Shown here: in pieces, positions 26,399 to 35,564 of the stretch | How positions within the stretch are numbered: position 1 is the first letter of the stretch | How the letters are laid out: each line of letters starts with the position of its first letter | DNA from: Novosphingopyxis sp965218915 | Lineage (GTDB): Bacteria > Pseudomonadota > Alphaproteobacteria > Sphingomonadales > Sphingomonadaceae | DNA length: 64,000 bases | Direction of reading: 5' to 3' | Assembly (NCBI RefSeq): GCF_965218915.1 | Contig: NZ_OZ244708.1 | Location: forward strand, 1,054,001 to 1,118,000 | Position numbers and translations under genes: made by a program | Notes under the pieces: model-generated | Told to the model about the DNA's origin: nothing | Databases searched by the model: none | What the model saw: the letters and a program-made list of their open reading frames with translations, nothing else

Positions 26399-26774
26399 TA
26401 TGATCCCAGCGATGGTTTATCGAATGCCTTTGGCGATGTTCGCATTCAAGCGTCTAGGAGAGCAAGTTTTCTGCGATTTAAACATTGGACAGCACTAATC
26501 TGGCGATTTACTTTATATTTGATAATCATTCGATGATTATATTCGAGTTCGCCAAAATTAGCGACGTCGGCAAGCCGCGGTATAATTATTATTATATGAG
26601 CGAGGCTTTGGGCCGGTGCGGAGCGGATTTGGGGTGGTCGCAAATACTCTGATGGAGTTTTGTACGGTTTAGCCAACTGTCCGCTAAATTTGCTTTCTCG
26701 CATTTAAATTATACAGCTCACCGGCACGCGAAAGTTCGCGCAATTGCAAAAATGCGCGAACTTTCCTGCAAGCT
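26399..26774. other. AT-rich intergenic stretch before the island
   Basis: No gene is seen. The stretch is clearly more AT-rich than its surroundings (for example tataattattattatatg at 26580). An inverted repeat, AAAGTTCGCGCA with TGCGCGAACTTT, at 26733-26764 could form a 12-bp stem and might end copB transcription. Confidence 0.45.
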
Positions 26775-26806
26775 GACAGGTTGATGGAGGCCGAGCCGGA
26801 ATCGAA
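26775..26806. other. Left attachment site (tRNA-Cys 3' end copy)
   Basis: The 32-bp sequence repeats positions 47830-47862 (tRNA-Cys 3' end plus flank) with one C missing in the ggaggcc run. It starts GACAGGTTGATGGAGG and ends GCCGGAATCGAA. Orientation is direct, as expected for attL/attR made by a tyrosine integrase using a tRNA 3' end. Confidence 0.85.
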
Positions 26807-27080
26807 TTAAACCATAATTTTCTAACAATTACAGATTACTACGATTCGAGCTTTCCTCCGAGGCCCCCGCATTTGCCCCCGCATTTTTTCGCTAAAAAAC
26901 TGCGGCGGTTCGATTCCAAATCAAAGTTTAGAGTGCACCGACGCTGACCGTAACCGGCAGTCTGCGACAGGACGCTCTGTTATTATCTTTCAAGGTTAAG
27001 TTGCAAGCCAAAATTTTCAGTGAAGTTTATTTTTAGGTAAGGCCAAAGGCGGCAGCGCAAATGCGCTGCCGCCTCTACGC

Positions 27081-27407
27081 TCATTCCTGACCGCTTCGTT
27101 CGCCCGCTTTAGCAAGAATGCCGATGCCGTCGGCGAGCATATCGACGGCGTAGCGGGTGGTGCCTTCGGCTTCATAGCTCGACTGGCGAACGCGCCCGGT
27201 GACGCGGACAAGATCCCCCTTATCGGCCTTGGCGAGACGGTCTCGCAATTTACCGAACACGGTGACGCGATTCCAATGCGGGTCCGATTTCCATTCATCG
27301 CCCTCTTTGCGGTTGTAATTTGCAGCAACCGAAACGTGGGTCACGTCCTTGGCTGCGTCGATCTTGCCGATGCGACCGATGATGTGAAATTCTGCGATGT
27401 TCTGCAT
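27081..27407 (-). CDS. ssb: Single-stranded DNA-binding protein (short, element-borne)
   Basis: The 108-residue protein is an OB-fold Ssb. NIAEFHIIGRIGKID is the first strand; HWNRVTVFGKLRDRLAKA and GDLVRVTGRVRQSSYE follow as in SsbA. It lacks the long disordered tail and the acidic DDDIPF-type tip of chromosomal Ssb. That is common for plasmid and element copies, which protect transferred single strands. ATG 27407 has AGGAGAAG in front. No partner gene is coupled to it. Confidence 0.85.
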   Translation of the reverse strand: MQNIAEFHIIGRIGKIDAAKDVTHVSVAANYNRKEGDEWKSDPHWNRVTVFGKLRDRLAKADKGDLVRVTGRVRQSSYEAEGTTRYAVDMLADGIGILAKAGERSGQE

Positions 27408-27660
27408 GGTTCTTCTCCTGATGGTGTCAGGCGAAATGTCCTGACGGACATCAAAGGGCCGCGCGCTGCCTGCGCGCAAGCCAAAAAACGGAGGCTCCAT
27501 TTATGGAAACCGTAAGCAGAAGGCTGGTTTTTTGCTTGCGCGCATTAAGGCGGCGTCAAGCGGCCAAACGTCCGTCAATTAAGGACAGAGGCTGACCCCC
27601 GGTCGGGAGAGATTTGCAGAATTAGGAACTGGATTATCGGTTCGGGTCGTTCAGCAAATT

Positions 27661-28719
27661 TCAGACGCGGCCATACCAAGTGCCTTTGCCGCTACCGTGC
27701 TGTGCAAGATGATTGGCTGAAGCCAGCGCCTGCAAATGTTTCTTCACGGTGTTGCGGTTTGCGCCTGACATGCTGACAATCTGGCTGACAGTTATTCGCC
27801 CATGCGCCTTTGCCAGTTCAAGGATTTGCACAGAGAGTTCGGGCAGTTTGACGATGAGCAAATTCTCACGCTCGATCTTCGCCTCCAGCCGCGCCTTCTG
27901 ACGCTGGAGCGAGGTTAGGAAATAGATAATCCACGGCTCCCATGCGGGCGCATCGCTGCGGATTGTTCCCTGTGTGCGGCGAAGGCATAGATAATAGCCG
28001 TCCTTGGTGCTTTCGATCACGCTTTCGAGCGAACTGTAAGGCACATAGGCATAGCCGCAGTGCAGGAGCAGTAGCGTTGTCAGCACCCGCGACAACCGGC
28101 CATTGCCATCCTGAAACGGATGGATTTCGAGAAAGACGACAATGAAAATCGCGGTGGCGAGTAGGGGATGAAGCTGCTTCTGATCGAGCGTCTCATTCAC
28201 CCATGCGACCAGTTCCTCCATCAATCGCGGCGTGTTGAATGGCGTAGCCGTCTCGAACACGGTGCCGATTTCCTTGCCGTCCGCATCGAGGGCAACGACA
28301 TGATTGGTATTGGTCTTATAGGCTCCGCGATGGCGCGTGTCCTTACTGCTATGCATCAGCAGGTCGCGGTGCAATTGCTTGATATGGTTTTGGGTAAGCG
28401 GAATGGCATCGTAAGATGCGAAGACGCTTTCCATCACCTCGGCATAGCCCGCGACTTCCTGCTCATCGCGCGTTTCGAATGTCTGGATTTCAAGGTTGGC
28501 GAGCAACCTCTCAACATCGCTGTCCGATAATTTGCTGCCCTCGATCCGTGTCGAGGAACCAATGCTTTCAATCGTCGCAACGCGGCGCAAGGCAGAGAGG
28601 CGATCCGGTGCAAGCGTCCCCAGCGCGCGCCACGCGCCCTTGAACTCGTCGTTCTCGGCGATCAGCGAGAGCATCTGCGGCGTAATAGCAAGCGAGGCCG
28701 TATTGATGGACATATCCAT
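27661..28719 (-). CDS. Fic family protein
   Basis: The 352-residue protein has the full Fic active loop HPFQDGNGRLSR (200-211), able to transfer AMP to target proteins. An N-terminal inhibitory helix is present (STRIEG, Ser56-Gly61), so it is a class II Fic that restrains itself. A C-terminal winged helix (ITVSQIVSMSGANRNTVKKHL) is expected to bind DNA. This layout is common in bacterial regulators of unknown target. The start at 28719 is uncertain; ATGs two codons downstream and twelve codons upstream are also in frame. Degenerate 11-bp repeats lie across and before the start. Confidence 0.88.
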   Translation of the reverse strand: MDMSINTASLAITPQMLSLIAENDEFKGAWRALGTLAPDRLSALRRVATIESIGSSTRIEGSKLSDSDVERLLANLEIQTFETRDEQEVAGYAEVMESVFASYDAIPLTQNHIKQLHRDLLMHSSKDTRHRGAYKTNTNHVVALDADGKEIGTVFETATPFNTPRLMEELVAWVNETLDQKQLHPLLATAIFIVVFLEIHPFQDGNGRLSRVLTTLLLLHCGYAYVPYSSLESVIESTKDGYYLCLRRTQGTIRSDAPAWEPWIIYFLTSLQRQKARLEAKIERENLLIVKLPELSVQILELAKAHGRITVSQIVSMSGANRNTVKKHLQALASANHLAQHGSGKGTWYGRV

Positions 28720-28800
28720 ATTTATATCCGTAAATATCCATAAATACCATACCAAACTTGCATATCCGCATTTTTATCCAGAAATACCCATAATACCCCT
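28711..28800. repeat. Degenerate 11-bp tandem repeats at the fic start
   Basis: At least six imperfect units of the form ATATCCRTAAAT occur with about 11-bp spacing in AT-rich DNA that contrasts with the genes around it. The period is close to one DNA turn, which would suit a set of protein-binding sites. The Fic protein's own winged helix is a candidate binder (inference). Confidence 0.5.
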
Positions 28801-28906
28801 GAACTGTGCATATCGCCTCAGCAGCCACACGCTGCCGTGGCGATTTTCAGGCCGGTTGAAACGACGGGTCTGTGGCCCCGACCACCAAGGTCGGGCCTCG
28901 CGCATT

Positions 28907-29101
28907 TCAATCGAACATCTCGATCTGTTTGCGCATCGGATTCCAGAATCCGATGTCGAGCGGCTTCTGCTTACGGCAGGGCTGCATTGGCTGCTCGGCA
29001 AGCCAGTCAAGCCGTTCGCCCATGCTGACGGGGGCAACACCCGCCATCATTATTTGGTCGGAATCGGCTTGGATGATTTTGGGGAGGTCTTTGCGTTCCA
29101 T
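28907..29101 (-). CDS. Small protein of unknown function
   Basis: The 64-residue protein starts at ATG 29101 (MERKDLPKIIQADSDQIMMA); a TTG at 29119 overlapping the stop of the DUF3768 gene is an alternative start. It contains GERLDWLAEQP and a C-terminal PLDIGFWNPMRKQIEMF. I do not recognise the family. Its tight position after two overlapping genes argues that it is real and co-expressed with them. Confidence 0.55.
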   Translation of the reverse strand: MERKDLPKIIQADSDQIMMAGVAPVSMGERLDWLAEQPMQPCRKQKPLDIGFWNPMRKQIEMFD

Positions 29102-29115
29102 GGCTTTGTCACAGC

Positions 29116-29526
29116 TCAATATTCATCGGACAGCATGATGGTCAGGACGCGCCGCGTGATGGCGGGATTGGCCGCATCCTCGCTGGCAAATTCCATCTTG
29201 CGGTCGTAATAATCGAGTTTCCAAAACACCCGTTCGCGATCATCTTCTTGGTTTCGCGGGCGCTCGGTCGTCCAGCTTCCATCGCGAAGCTGGTAAATCG
29301 CCCCGAAATCGCGTTCGCCATGCGGGTCATTGTCGTCGGTGAAAGCGTCGAAAGTTTCGATAAGTTCGCGGACACATGACTGGTCGGCCTCGGGCAACGA
29401 CCGAAAGCTCGCCGTAGCGACAGCGGTGCAAGCAACGCCCATTGCGCGACGCGCCAAATCGTTCAGTCGGGCAATGCGGACGGTCTGTTCGCGCGCAGCG
29501 TCATCCATTTTAACGGCGGCGCTCAT
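29116..29526 (-). CDS. DUF3768 domain protein
   Basis: The 136-residue protein matches DUF3768, a family common on alphaproteobacterial plasmids and islands. It contains FGAIYQLRDG, FWKLDYYDRKMEFASEDAA and a C-terminal TRRVLTIMLSDEY. The function is unknown. Its ATG overlaps the stop of the preceding 62-codon gene (ATGA), and its stop lies next to the start of the following small gene. The three therefore form one compact transcription unit. Confidence 0.8.
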   Translation of the reverse strand: MSAAVKMDDAAREQTVRIARLNDLARRAMGVACTAVATASFRSLPEADQSCVRELIETFDAFTDDNDPHGERDFGAIYQLRDGSWTTERPRNQEDDRERVFWKLDYYDRKMEFASEDAANPAITRRVLTIMLSDEY

Positions 29527-29711
29527 AGCATCCGCTCCCTGCGAGTTTCGCAGATCAGGACTAGCGCCCCAAAATCCTCACGCTCGCCCAGCCGGTCGGC
29601 GATCTTGCGAACGCACTCCAGCGGCAAGCCATTCTCATTGGCCAAGCCTCGCAAATAATCGTCGCGGCACTCCGCGCCGCAAGCACGATAATTCAAAAGC
29701 AAATCGGTCAT
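29523..29711 (-). CDS. Small protein of unknown function, first gene of the DUF3768 operon
   Basis: The 62-residue protein reads MTDLLLNYRACGAECRDDYL at its start and has two cysteines near the N-terminus (CGAEC), which could bind metal. GLPLECVRKIADRLGEREDFGAL follows. I know no function. Overlap with the next gene supports expression. Confidence 0.55.
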   Translation of the reverse strand: MTDLLLNYRACGAECRDDYLRGLANENGLPLECVRKIADRLGEREDFGALVLICETRRERML

Positions 29712-30640
29712 TTCAAACCTTCCTTCCCTCGGCTGAAAGCCGCACTGCCTGCGGCATGCGGCTCTGCCTTCCGGCGAGGATGGGAGGGGGAGGGAAAGCC
29801 GAATCGTTGCCCTTGGCGCGGGCCAGCGGGCGCACAGCGACCCGCCACACGGGGGTTACTATTCTGCTTTGGGAACGAGAGGGCGAAGCCCTTGGCGTTC
29901 CCTCAAGATCAGAAAACGGAGCCGGTCAGGCTCCTTCAATCGCAAAGCGGCCCAGTAAGAACGGCACCCTTGCACGGCGCGACGCCGCCGGATGGTGTGC
30001 GCGCGGGGCTGTGCGCCAGCGCCCATCCGGCAAGGAGAGAGGCAAGAGCGCCAGCGGGTCAGCTCAAAAACGCCGCACCCTCAAGGAGCGCAGCGGGAAA
30101 GAGTGCGACCTTAAAAATCCCGCTCATTTTCCTACGCTCCCGATCGTCACCCGAAGGGCCAAGACTACAGGCTTGGTGCGCGCAGCGCATAGAGCGGGTC
30201 GCCGTCAGGCAGCAAAAAATCACGACCTGACATTTAGATTTCTATAGCGAATCCAGCGTCAAATTTCGTATTCTCATACTGCCCGCGAGCCCGGACAGGC
30301 CCATAATCTTTGGGATTGCATACGATGCGGGTCATTCCTGCAACATAATCGCAACTTTCATGAGTATGGGCCGTGTACGCGGAGCGCCGCTACAGAATTC
30401 TCGACAAGATCGTTTTAATCGCTGCAAAACGCCGGGTTCAGCAGATCGCATTCGTGATTTCCGGGAACATAGATGACCGGACGGCCCCCAGCGCGCTCCA
30501 CAAGCCAGCGCACGCCTGCGCTCAACGGATCGTGAATGTGGTCCGCCGCAATTCGCACATCCTACGCGGCTAGCCGCAAGCAAATGAGAAAAAGCGCAAT
30601 AGAATCGGTTCAGCTGACCGACAGACTGCTCCGCAGTACG
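29712..30640. other. Long gene-free stretch inside the island
   Basis: Nearly one kilobase holds no gene I can support. The left half is GC-rich and has long open frames without family resemblance; the right half (30230-30400) is more AT-rich. It may hold promoters for the DUF3768 operon or decayed DNA. Confidence 0.4.
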
Positions 30641-30659
30641 GTTGCTGTTGATGGCCAGA

Positions 30660-30765
30660 TGTCCCCCCATGAGGTGCGGATTAACGGGACTCCTGTAAGC
30701 AGTTCCGGTATATCCGATGGCCTAATGATCCCCAATCGCCACTCGATCATGTAGACTACCACTAG
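30660..30765 (+). pseudogene. Remnant of a HigB/RelE-type toxin gene
   Basis: Two pieces in different frames resemble the end of HigB-type toxins. VRIN at 30675 fits the SIRIN strand. From 30707, RYIRWPNDP and VDYH before the stop at 30763 fit the usual ...RW....VDYH ending. A ribosome-binding site (GGAGGTGG) and a broken antitoxin gene follow at once, as in higBA. Most of the N-terminus cannot be found. Confidence 0.5.
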
Positions 30766-30798
30766 GAGGTGGAAATAAACGCGATTGCAGGCATCCGC

Positions 30799-31030
30799 AT
30801 GAAGAACCCGGCGCATCCCGGCGGCTTCGTCAAGTCGGAGATCATCTAGCCGCTGGGCCTGTCGGTGACTGGGGCAGCAAAAGTGCTGGGCGTGACGCGC
30901 GCGACGCTGTCAACGCTGCTCAACGAGCGCGCGCATCTATTGACCGAAATGGCGCTACGGATAGAAAAGGCGTTTGGTGTGTCGATGGACGCTGATGCGG
31001 ATGCAGAACAGTTTCGACATTGCGCACATT
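30799..31030 (+). pseudogene. Broken HigA-type antitoxin gene
   Basis: Translation from 30799 gives MKNPAHPGGFVKSEII, then a TAG at 30847, then PLGLSVTGAAKVLGVTRATL and LLNERAHLLTEMALRIEKAF, the HigA/XRE family core. Near the end a one-base shift moves the usual MRMQNSFDIA into another frame. With a nonsense codon and a frameshift, it is not functional. Confidence 0.8.
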
Positions 31031-31035
31031 AGCGT

Positions 31036-31719
31036 TCAATCAGGTTCGATGGCGCTCAGGAGAACTTCTGCCCTTTGACAATACCAAGTGCCTGAGCGCT
31101 TCTCGATGAGGCGCGTCTTCTTCAATTTTGCCATTTCTCGCTGCACAGCCTGGCGAGTCACCTCAAGATGTTCTGCGATGTCAATCTGTGTAATAGGTAG
31201 CGCGATACTTATCGCGCCATCAGGTTCCGGCTTGCCACAAAATTTTGCAACATTCGCCATCGTAGCGACAATCTGACCACTCAAACGGCGTGTAGAGCGT
31301 AGCTCGCGATTCTCAAAGTTCCGCGAAATGTTCCACGCAAACTTGCGGCAAAGTGCTTCGGGAATGTCGGGATGCTTGTGATAAAGATCCCAGAAATCTG
31401 ACTGGGCCACTTTTTTAATTCGCACCTCAGTGAGCGCCACTGTGGTGTGATTGAAAGGGCGTCCCGCTACCATCGGCGTCTCCCCAAAGGTATTGCCCTT
31501 GCGATAGATCAGGATAAGTATTTGTCGGCCGTCACTATGTAATCCGAGAAGACGAAGATAGCCCTCCTCAACTTGATACAAACCATCAGCCGCACCACCA
31601 GCATGCTTAAATACCGATCCGGCCGCTATTTCAACCGTGCTCATTCGCTCTTCTATGGCTTGTTGAACGTGATAGGGAAGATCGCGAATCCAGTTTTCGT
31701 CGCTCAGCATTCCTATCAT
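31036..31719 (-). CDS. Crp/Fnr family transcriptional regulator
   Basis: The 227-residue protein has an N-terminal cyclic-nucleotide-type beta roll (SVFKHAGGAADGLYQVEEG, GNTFGETPMVAGRPFNHT) and a C-terminal Crp-type helix-turn-helix (ITQIDIAEHLEVTRQAVQRE). The cysteine cluster of Fnr is absent, so it does not sense oxygen through Fe-S. It is divergent from the TonB receptor that opens the cargo operon and most likely controls it. A 16-bp palindrome lies 55 bp upstream of its start. The inducer is unknown. Confidence 0.87.
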   Translation of the reverse strand: MIGMLSDENWIRDLPYHVQQAIEERMSTVEIAAGSVFKHAGGAADGLYQVEEGYLRLLGLHSDGRQILILIYRKGNTFGETPMVAGRPFNHTTVALTEVRIKKVAQSDFWDLYHKHPDIPEALCRKFAWNISRNFENRELRSTRRLSGQIVATMANVAKFCGKPEPDGAISIALPITQIDIAEHLEVTRQAVQREMAKLKKTRLIEKRSGTWYCQRAEVLLSAIEPD

Positions 31720-31774
31720 CGGATCCTCCCCTTCTTCCTTCCGCAGAGTAGGGAGAATAATTTAATTTGACAAA

Positions 31775-31790
31775 TGCAACCTGGGTTGCA
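31775..31790. promoter_or_regulatory. Palindromic operator between divergent regulator and receptor genes
   Basis: TGCAACCTGGGTTGCA has perfect seven-base arms and a two-base centre. It directly follows TTGACA (31767-31772), so the regulator could act between a -35 and a weak -10 element. It is the only strong dyad in the 195-bp gap. Confidence 0.6.
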
Positions 31791-31914
31791 CGTGGCAGGT
31801 GGGCGATTCGCCTATCCTCATCCTTCAGCTTGCTCGAGGCGATCAATTCATCCGAGCAGCATAAATCTGGAAGCGCTCTTTGGCTTCGTGCGCTTCGACC
31901 GGAGGAGGGATGTC

Positions 31915-34176
31915 ATGAAGACCAATTTTGCTATCCTATTTGCTACATCGGCGTTGATGCCTGCTACGCCGCTCCTTGCCCAGCAATCGTCAACGAGCGA
32001 GTCAAATGCGCAGCCGCAGGCAGACCAAGAAGAAGATAGTTCGGCCAACGCGACAGGGGCAATCCAAGAAATTGTCGTCACCGCTAGACGTCGTGAAGAG
32101 TCCCTTCAAGACACGCCAGTCACAGTCACTGCATTCAGCAATGAAGAGCTAAATGCTCGCGGCATCAATGATATACGGACTCTCGTTCAGGCGACTCCCG
32201 GAGTAAGCTTTGATGCCTTCCCTCGTGCAGCTCCGCGTCCATTCTTTCGCGGAATAGGCAGTTCGAACCAAGGCGCTGGAGGCGATCCTTCCTCGGTTGC
32301 CTTTCTGGATGGGGTCTATTTGGGTCGCGCCGCAATGCTCGGTATCGATTTTTATGACATGGCGCGCATCGAAGTGCTCAAAGGCCCTCAGGGCACGCTG
32401 TTCGGGAAAAACGTCGTTGGCGGCGCGGTCAATTTCATTACGGCCAAACCGGTGAACTTTGCAGAGGCCGCGGCTGAGCTTACTTTTGGCCAATATGAGC
32501 AATTGGATGGCCATTTCATGTTGAATGTGCCGGTCAGTGAAGCAATCGCTACACGGTTGGTGCTCGGGGCGATAACTAACGGAGGATTTCGGCAAACACT
32601 CGACGGGCGAAATCTGGATGACGAAAACAAGCTCAGCGCGCGATTTCAAACGACCATCGGTTTCGGTGGCGAAACGACACTACTGCTTTCGGGAGACTAT
32701 GCGCGTCAGGATATTGCACAAGGCGCACGATATAATGTTCGTATACTTCCATTCAATGCAACGGGAGACAATAGAGGTTTCGACGATTTTGATGAACCGC
32801 GTATTGCAAACCCTGACCGCCTCGGCGGCATAGATACCGATACTGGAGGGGTGCGTGCTGAACTTAATTCTGATTTTCTCGGCTTCGCAACTCTGACAGC
32901 TACCGCCGCATGGCGGGCTCTTGATTTCAGTTCCTTCGAAGATTTCGATGGAACGACGGCGGCACAAAATGCCGCAAATGGAGTGCCGCTGTCCGGAATC
33001 CAGGTAATTCAGGCTGAGGATGCTGACAGCTATTCCGCTGAGACAAGGCTGGCTTCATTGAACCAGAATCCGTTGAGTTGGGTGTTTGGTCTTTATTATA
33101 ACAATGATGACATCACGCGCGTCCGCGAAAGCCAAACCTCCCTAAATCCTCAGACAATCAACGAGTTTACTGGTTTTGCCAATAATCGGAGCTATGCTGC
33201 CTTTGGTGAGGCAGAATATAAATTTTCTTTCGGCTTTGGCATATTTGCCGGGGCGCGCTACACCGATGAGAAGAAGGAGTACGAGGTTTTCCGATTGACC
33301 GGTCCCCGCGCAGCGCCGGTGGTTGCTTACTCGACAGTCGGTACGCCCGGAATCAGCCGGGAGAAGGAAGTTACCTATCGATTCGGCGCCGACTACCGCT
33401 TTAATCCTAATCTTTATGTTTATGGATCGGTATCCACCGGCTTCAAATCGGGGGCTTTCCAAGAGCAACCAAGCGGCCCCGATATCGCTCGGCTTCCGAC
33501 TGATCCGGAGAAAGTGACCAATTATGAACTCGGAATCAAGACAGATTTCCTGAGCCGTCGCTTACGATTTAACATCACAGGCTTCATCGCGGATTATACC
33601 GATTTGCAAACGATCCAGTCTATTCCTGATGCCACCTTGGGGCCTGGTGGGTCGCGCATAGTGACCGATACTGGCGATGCAACGATTGAAGGCATCGAGA
33701 CCGAGTTCATTTTTGCTCCGGTTGCATGGGTAGACCTGACTGCACGCTACGCGTATCTCGATGCAAAGTTTGACAGCCTTATTCAGACGTCGGCCATTCA
33801 GGCCAACGGTCAGCCTGTTTTTAGCGATCTTGCAGGGAACCGACTGAGCCGGACACCTAAGCATGCGCTCAACGCAGCTTTGGGCTTCACTTCATCGCGC
33901 ACGAGTTGGGGATGGATGCGAGCGATGGTGGTCGCCGACTATCGAAGCGAGATATTTGACGACAATGACAATGATTTTGTTGAGTATCGCCGCCCCCGCA
34001 CTTTGTGGGACGCCAGCATAACTTATCACCTGAACGATCGCTTTTCGGCTCAGGCTTGGGTCCGAAACTTCACCGATGTGGAGTACCGCACGCATCAGAC
34101 CGATGTTGCGGGGGGCGTGTTCGTACAATACGGGCCTCCCCGCCAATTCGGCGTTACCTTGAGCGCCGAATTCTAA
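31915..34176 (+). CDS. TonB-dependent receptor
   Basis: The 753-residue outer-membrane receptor has a signal peptide (MKTNFAILFATSAL, cleavage near LLAQ), an Asp/Glu/Ser-rich spacer, then a TonB box and plug (IQEIVVTARRREESLQDTPV, IEVLKGPQGTLFGKN) and a barrel ending QFGVTLSAEF. The EIVVTARRREE start is typical of the large sphingomonad receptor group used for organic substrates rather than siderophores. GGAGGAGGG precedes ATG 31915. It is the first gene of the plus-strand cargo group. Confidence 0.9.
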   Translation: MKTNFAILFATSALMPATPLLAQQSSTSESNAQPQADQEEDSSANATGAIQEIVVTARRREESLQDTPVTVTAFSNEELNARGINDIRTLVQATPGVSFDAFPRAAPRPFFRGIGSSNQGAGGDPSSVAFLDGVYLGRAAMLGIDFYDMARIEVLKGPQGTLFGKNVVGGAVNFITAKPVNFAEAAAELTFGQYEQLDGHFMLNVPVSEAIATRLVLGAITNGGFRQTLDGRNLDDENKLSARFQTTIGFGGETTLLLSGDYARQDIAQGARYNVRILPFNATGDNRGFDDFDEPRIANPDRLGGIDTDTGGVRAELNSDFLGFATLTATAAWRALDFSSFEDFDGTTAAQNAANGVPLSGIQVIQAEDADSYSAETRLASLNQNPLSWVFGLYYNNDDITRVRESQTSLNPQTINEFTGFANNRSYAAFGEAEYKFSFGFGIFAGARYTDEKKEYEVFRLTGPRAAPVVAYSTVGTPGISREKEVTYRFGADYRFNPNLYVYGSVSTGFKSGAFQEQPSGPDIARLPTDPEKVTNYELGIKTDFLSRRLRFNITGFIADYTDLQTIQSIPDATLGPGGSRIVTDTGDATIEGIETEFIFAPVAWVDLTARYAYLDAKFDSLIQTSAIQANGQPVFSDLAGNRLSRTPKHALNAALGFTSSRTSWGWMRAMVVADYRSEIFDDNDNDFVEYRRPRTLWDASITYHLNDRFSAQAWVRNFTDVEYRTHQTDVAGGVFVQYGPPRQFGVTLSAEF

Positions 34177-34226
34177 ATGGTCTGTGACAAGGGCGAACAG
34201 ATGAACCAGCGCGGCAGGCGTCAAGT

Positions 34227-35516
34227 ATGCTGATGTGGCTCGGCTACCTTATGATTGCCAGCTTCATGATACTTATCATGACGCGGCGTATGTCAGCGCT
34301 CGTCGCGCTGATTCTTGTCCCGTTGGCATTCGGTTTGCTTGCGGGTCATACGATCGATTTGGGGCCGATGGCCGTAAGCGGAATTGTAGCGCTCGCTCCT
34401 ACCGCGACGGTGCTTTTATTTGCGGTCTTGTACTTTGCCATTATGATCGATGCCGGTTTATTCGATCCTTTAGTCGATTTTGTACTACGAATCGTGGGAG
34501 AAGATCCCGTTCGTGTTGCAATTGGAACTGCCCTTGTCGCAATGATCGTATCTCTAGATGGAGACGGCGCGACTTCTGCATTGATCACAATCACGGCGTT
34601 TCTTCCAGTCTATCGACGGCTTGGAATGAATCCGCTGATACTGGCGACCCTCTTGGGACTTTCGATCACCGTAACAAACTTGACTCCTTGGGGAGGGCCA
34701 ACGGCCAGGGTTGCTTCGGCTCTTCAACTAGAACTGCTTGACGTTTTTGCCCCGCTGATACCAGCAATGCTCTGTGGCCTCGCTTCGACAATCCTTATCG
34801 CTTGGTATCTCGGTCGTGGCGAGAGAAGTCGGTTGGCGGAAGGATGTGAAGTTGTGTCGCACGTTGAGTCCGCAATTTCCTTTGATCGCGATCCAGAACT
34901 GACCCGACCCAAGCTGTTTCTGGTCAACTTGTTTCTTACCCTAATCCTTTTTGCGGCGGTGCTGTCTGGTGCGATGCCGCTGCCGATTACTTTCATGATT
35001 GGATTTTCCATTGCGATGATTGTCAACTATCCCAGTCCTTCGCAACAACGTGCGCGATTGCAGTCTTACGCCGGAAATGCCCTGCCGATTGTTTTGCTGA
35101 TTCTCGCAGCAGGTGCATTTACAGGCGTGTTAGCGGGAACTGGAATGACTGATGCCATGGCCCAAGGCGCAATGGCTCTTGTTCCTGAGGCGCTTGGGCC
35201 GTGGCTTGGTATTGTAACCGCATTTCTTTCCGCTCCGCTGACCTTCGCTTTGTCGAATGATGCTTACTATTTCGGAGTAGTTCCTGTGATTGCCGAAACC
35301 GCAAGCAACTATGGAGTCGAGCCTGTCATTATTGCCCGAGCTTCCCTCTTGGCGGGTCCGATTCATGGCCTAAGTCCATTAGTAGCAGCGCTTTACCTAA
35401 TCGCAGGGCTGATAGGTTGTGAAGTAGGGTCTCTACAGAGATTCGCATTGAAATGGGCAATGCTGGTGACCCTGACACTTATCGCTGCTGCGGTTCTTAC
35501 CGGAGCAATTACTTAG
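34227..35516 (+). CDS. CitMHS-type organic anion transporter
   Basis: The 429-residue inner-membrane protein has eleven or twelve helices. FAIMIDAGLFDP, VSLDGDGATSALIT and NLTPWGGPTAR are the conserved loops of the CitMHS family, which brings in citrate or similar acids with metal ions or protons. It starts 50 bp after the receptor. Together the two would carry a small carboxylate across both membranes for the two downstream proteins (inference). The true substrate is not known. Confidence 0.85.
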   Translation: MLMWLGYLMIASFMILIMTRRMSALVALILVPLAFGLLAGHTIDLGPMAVSGIVALAPTATVLLFAVLYFAIMIDAGLFDPLVDFVLRIVGEDPVRVAIGTALVAMIVSLDGDGATSALITITAFLPVYRRLGMNPLILATLLGLSITVTNLTPWGGPTARVASALQLELLDVFAPLIPAMLCGLASTILIAWYLGRGERSRLAEGCEVVSHVESAISFDRDPELTRPKLFLVNLFLTLILFAAVLSGAMPLPITFMIGFSIAMIVNYPSPSQQRARLQSYAGNALPIVLLILAAGAFTGVLAGTGMTDAMAQGAMALVPEALGPWLGIVTAFLSAPLTFALSNDAYYFGVVPVIAETASNYGVEPVIIARASLLAGPIHGLSPLVAALYLIAGLIGCEVGSLQRFALKWAMLVTLTLIAAAVLTGAIT

Positions 35517-35564
35517 TCCCTTCGTCTGGCACCCAGCGACTGAGTTTACTGGAGAGTGATTTCA

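Noticed and set aside
26775..26806. Second tRNA-Cys gene
   Set aside because: Only the 3' end is present; anticodon and 5' half are missing. It is the attachment-site copy.
28711..28800. CRISPR or plasmid origin iterons
   Set aside because: Units are too short and degenerate, there are no spacers, and no replication initiator gene is nearby.
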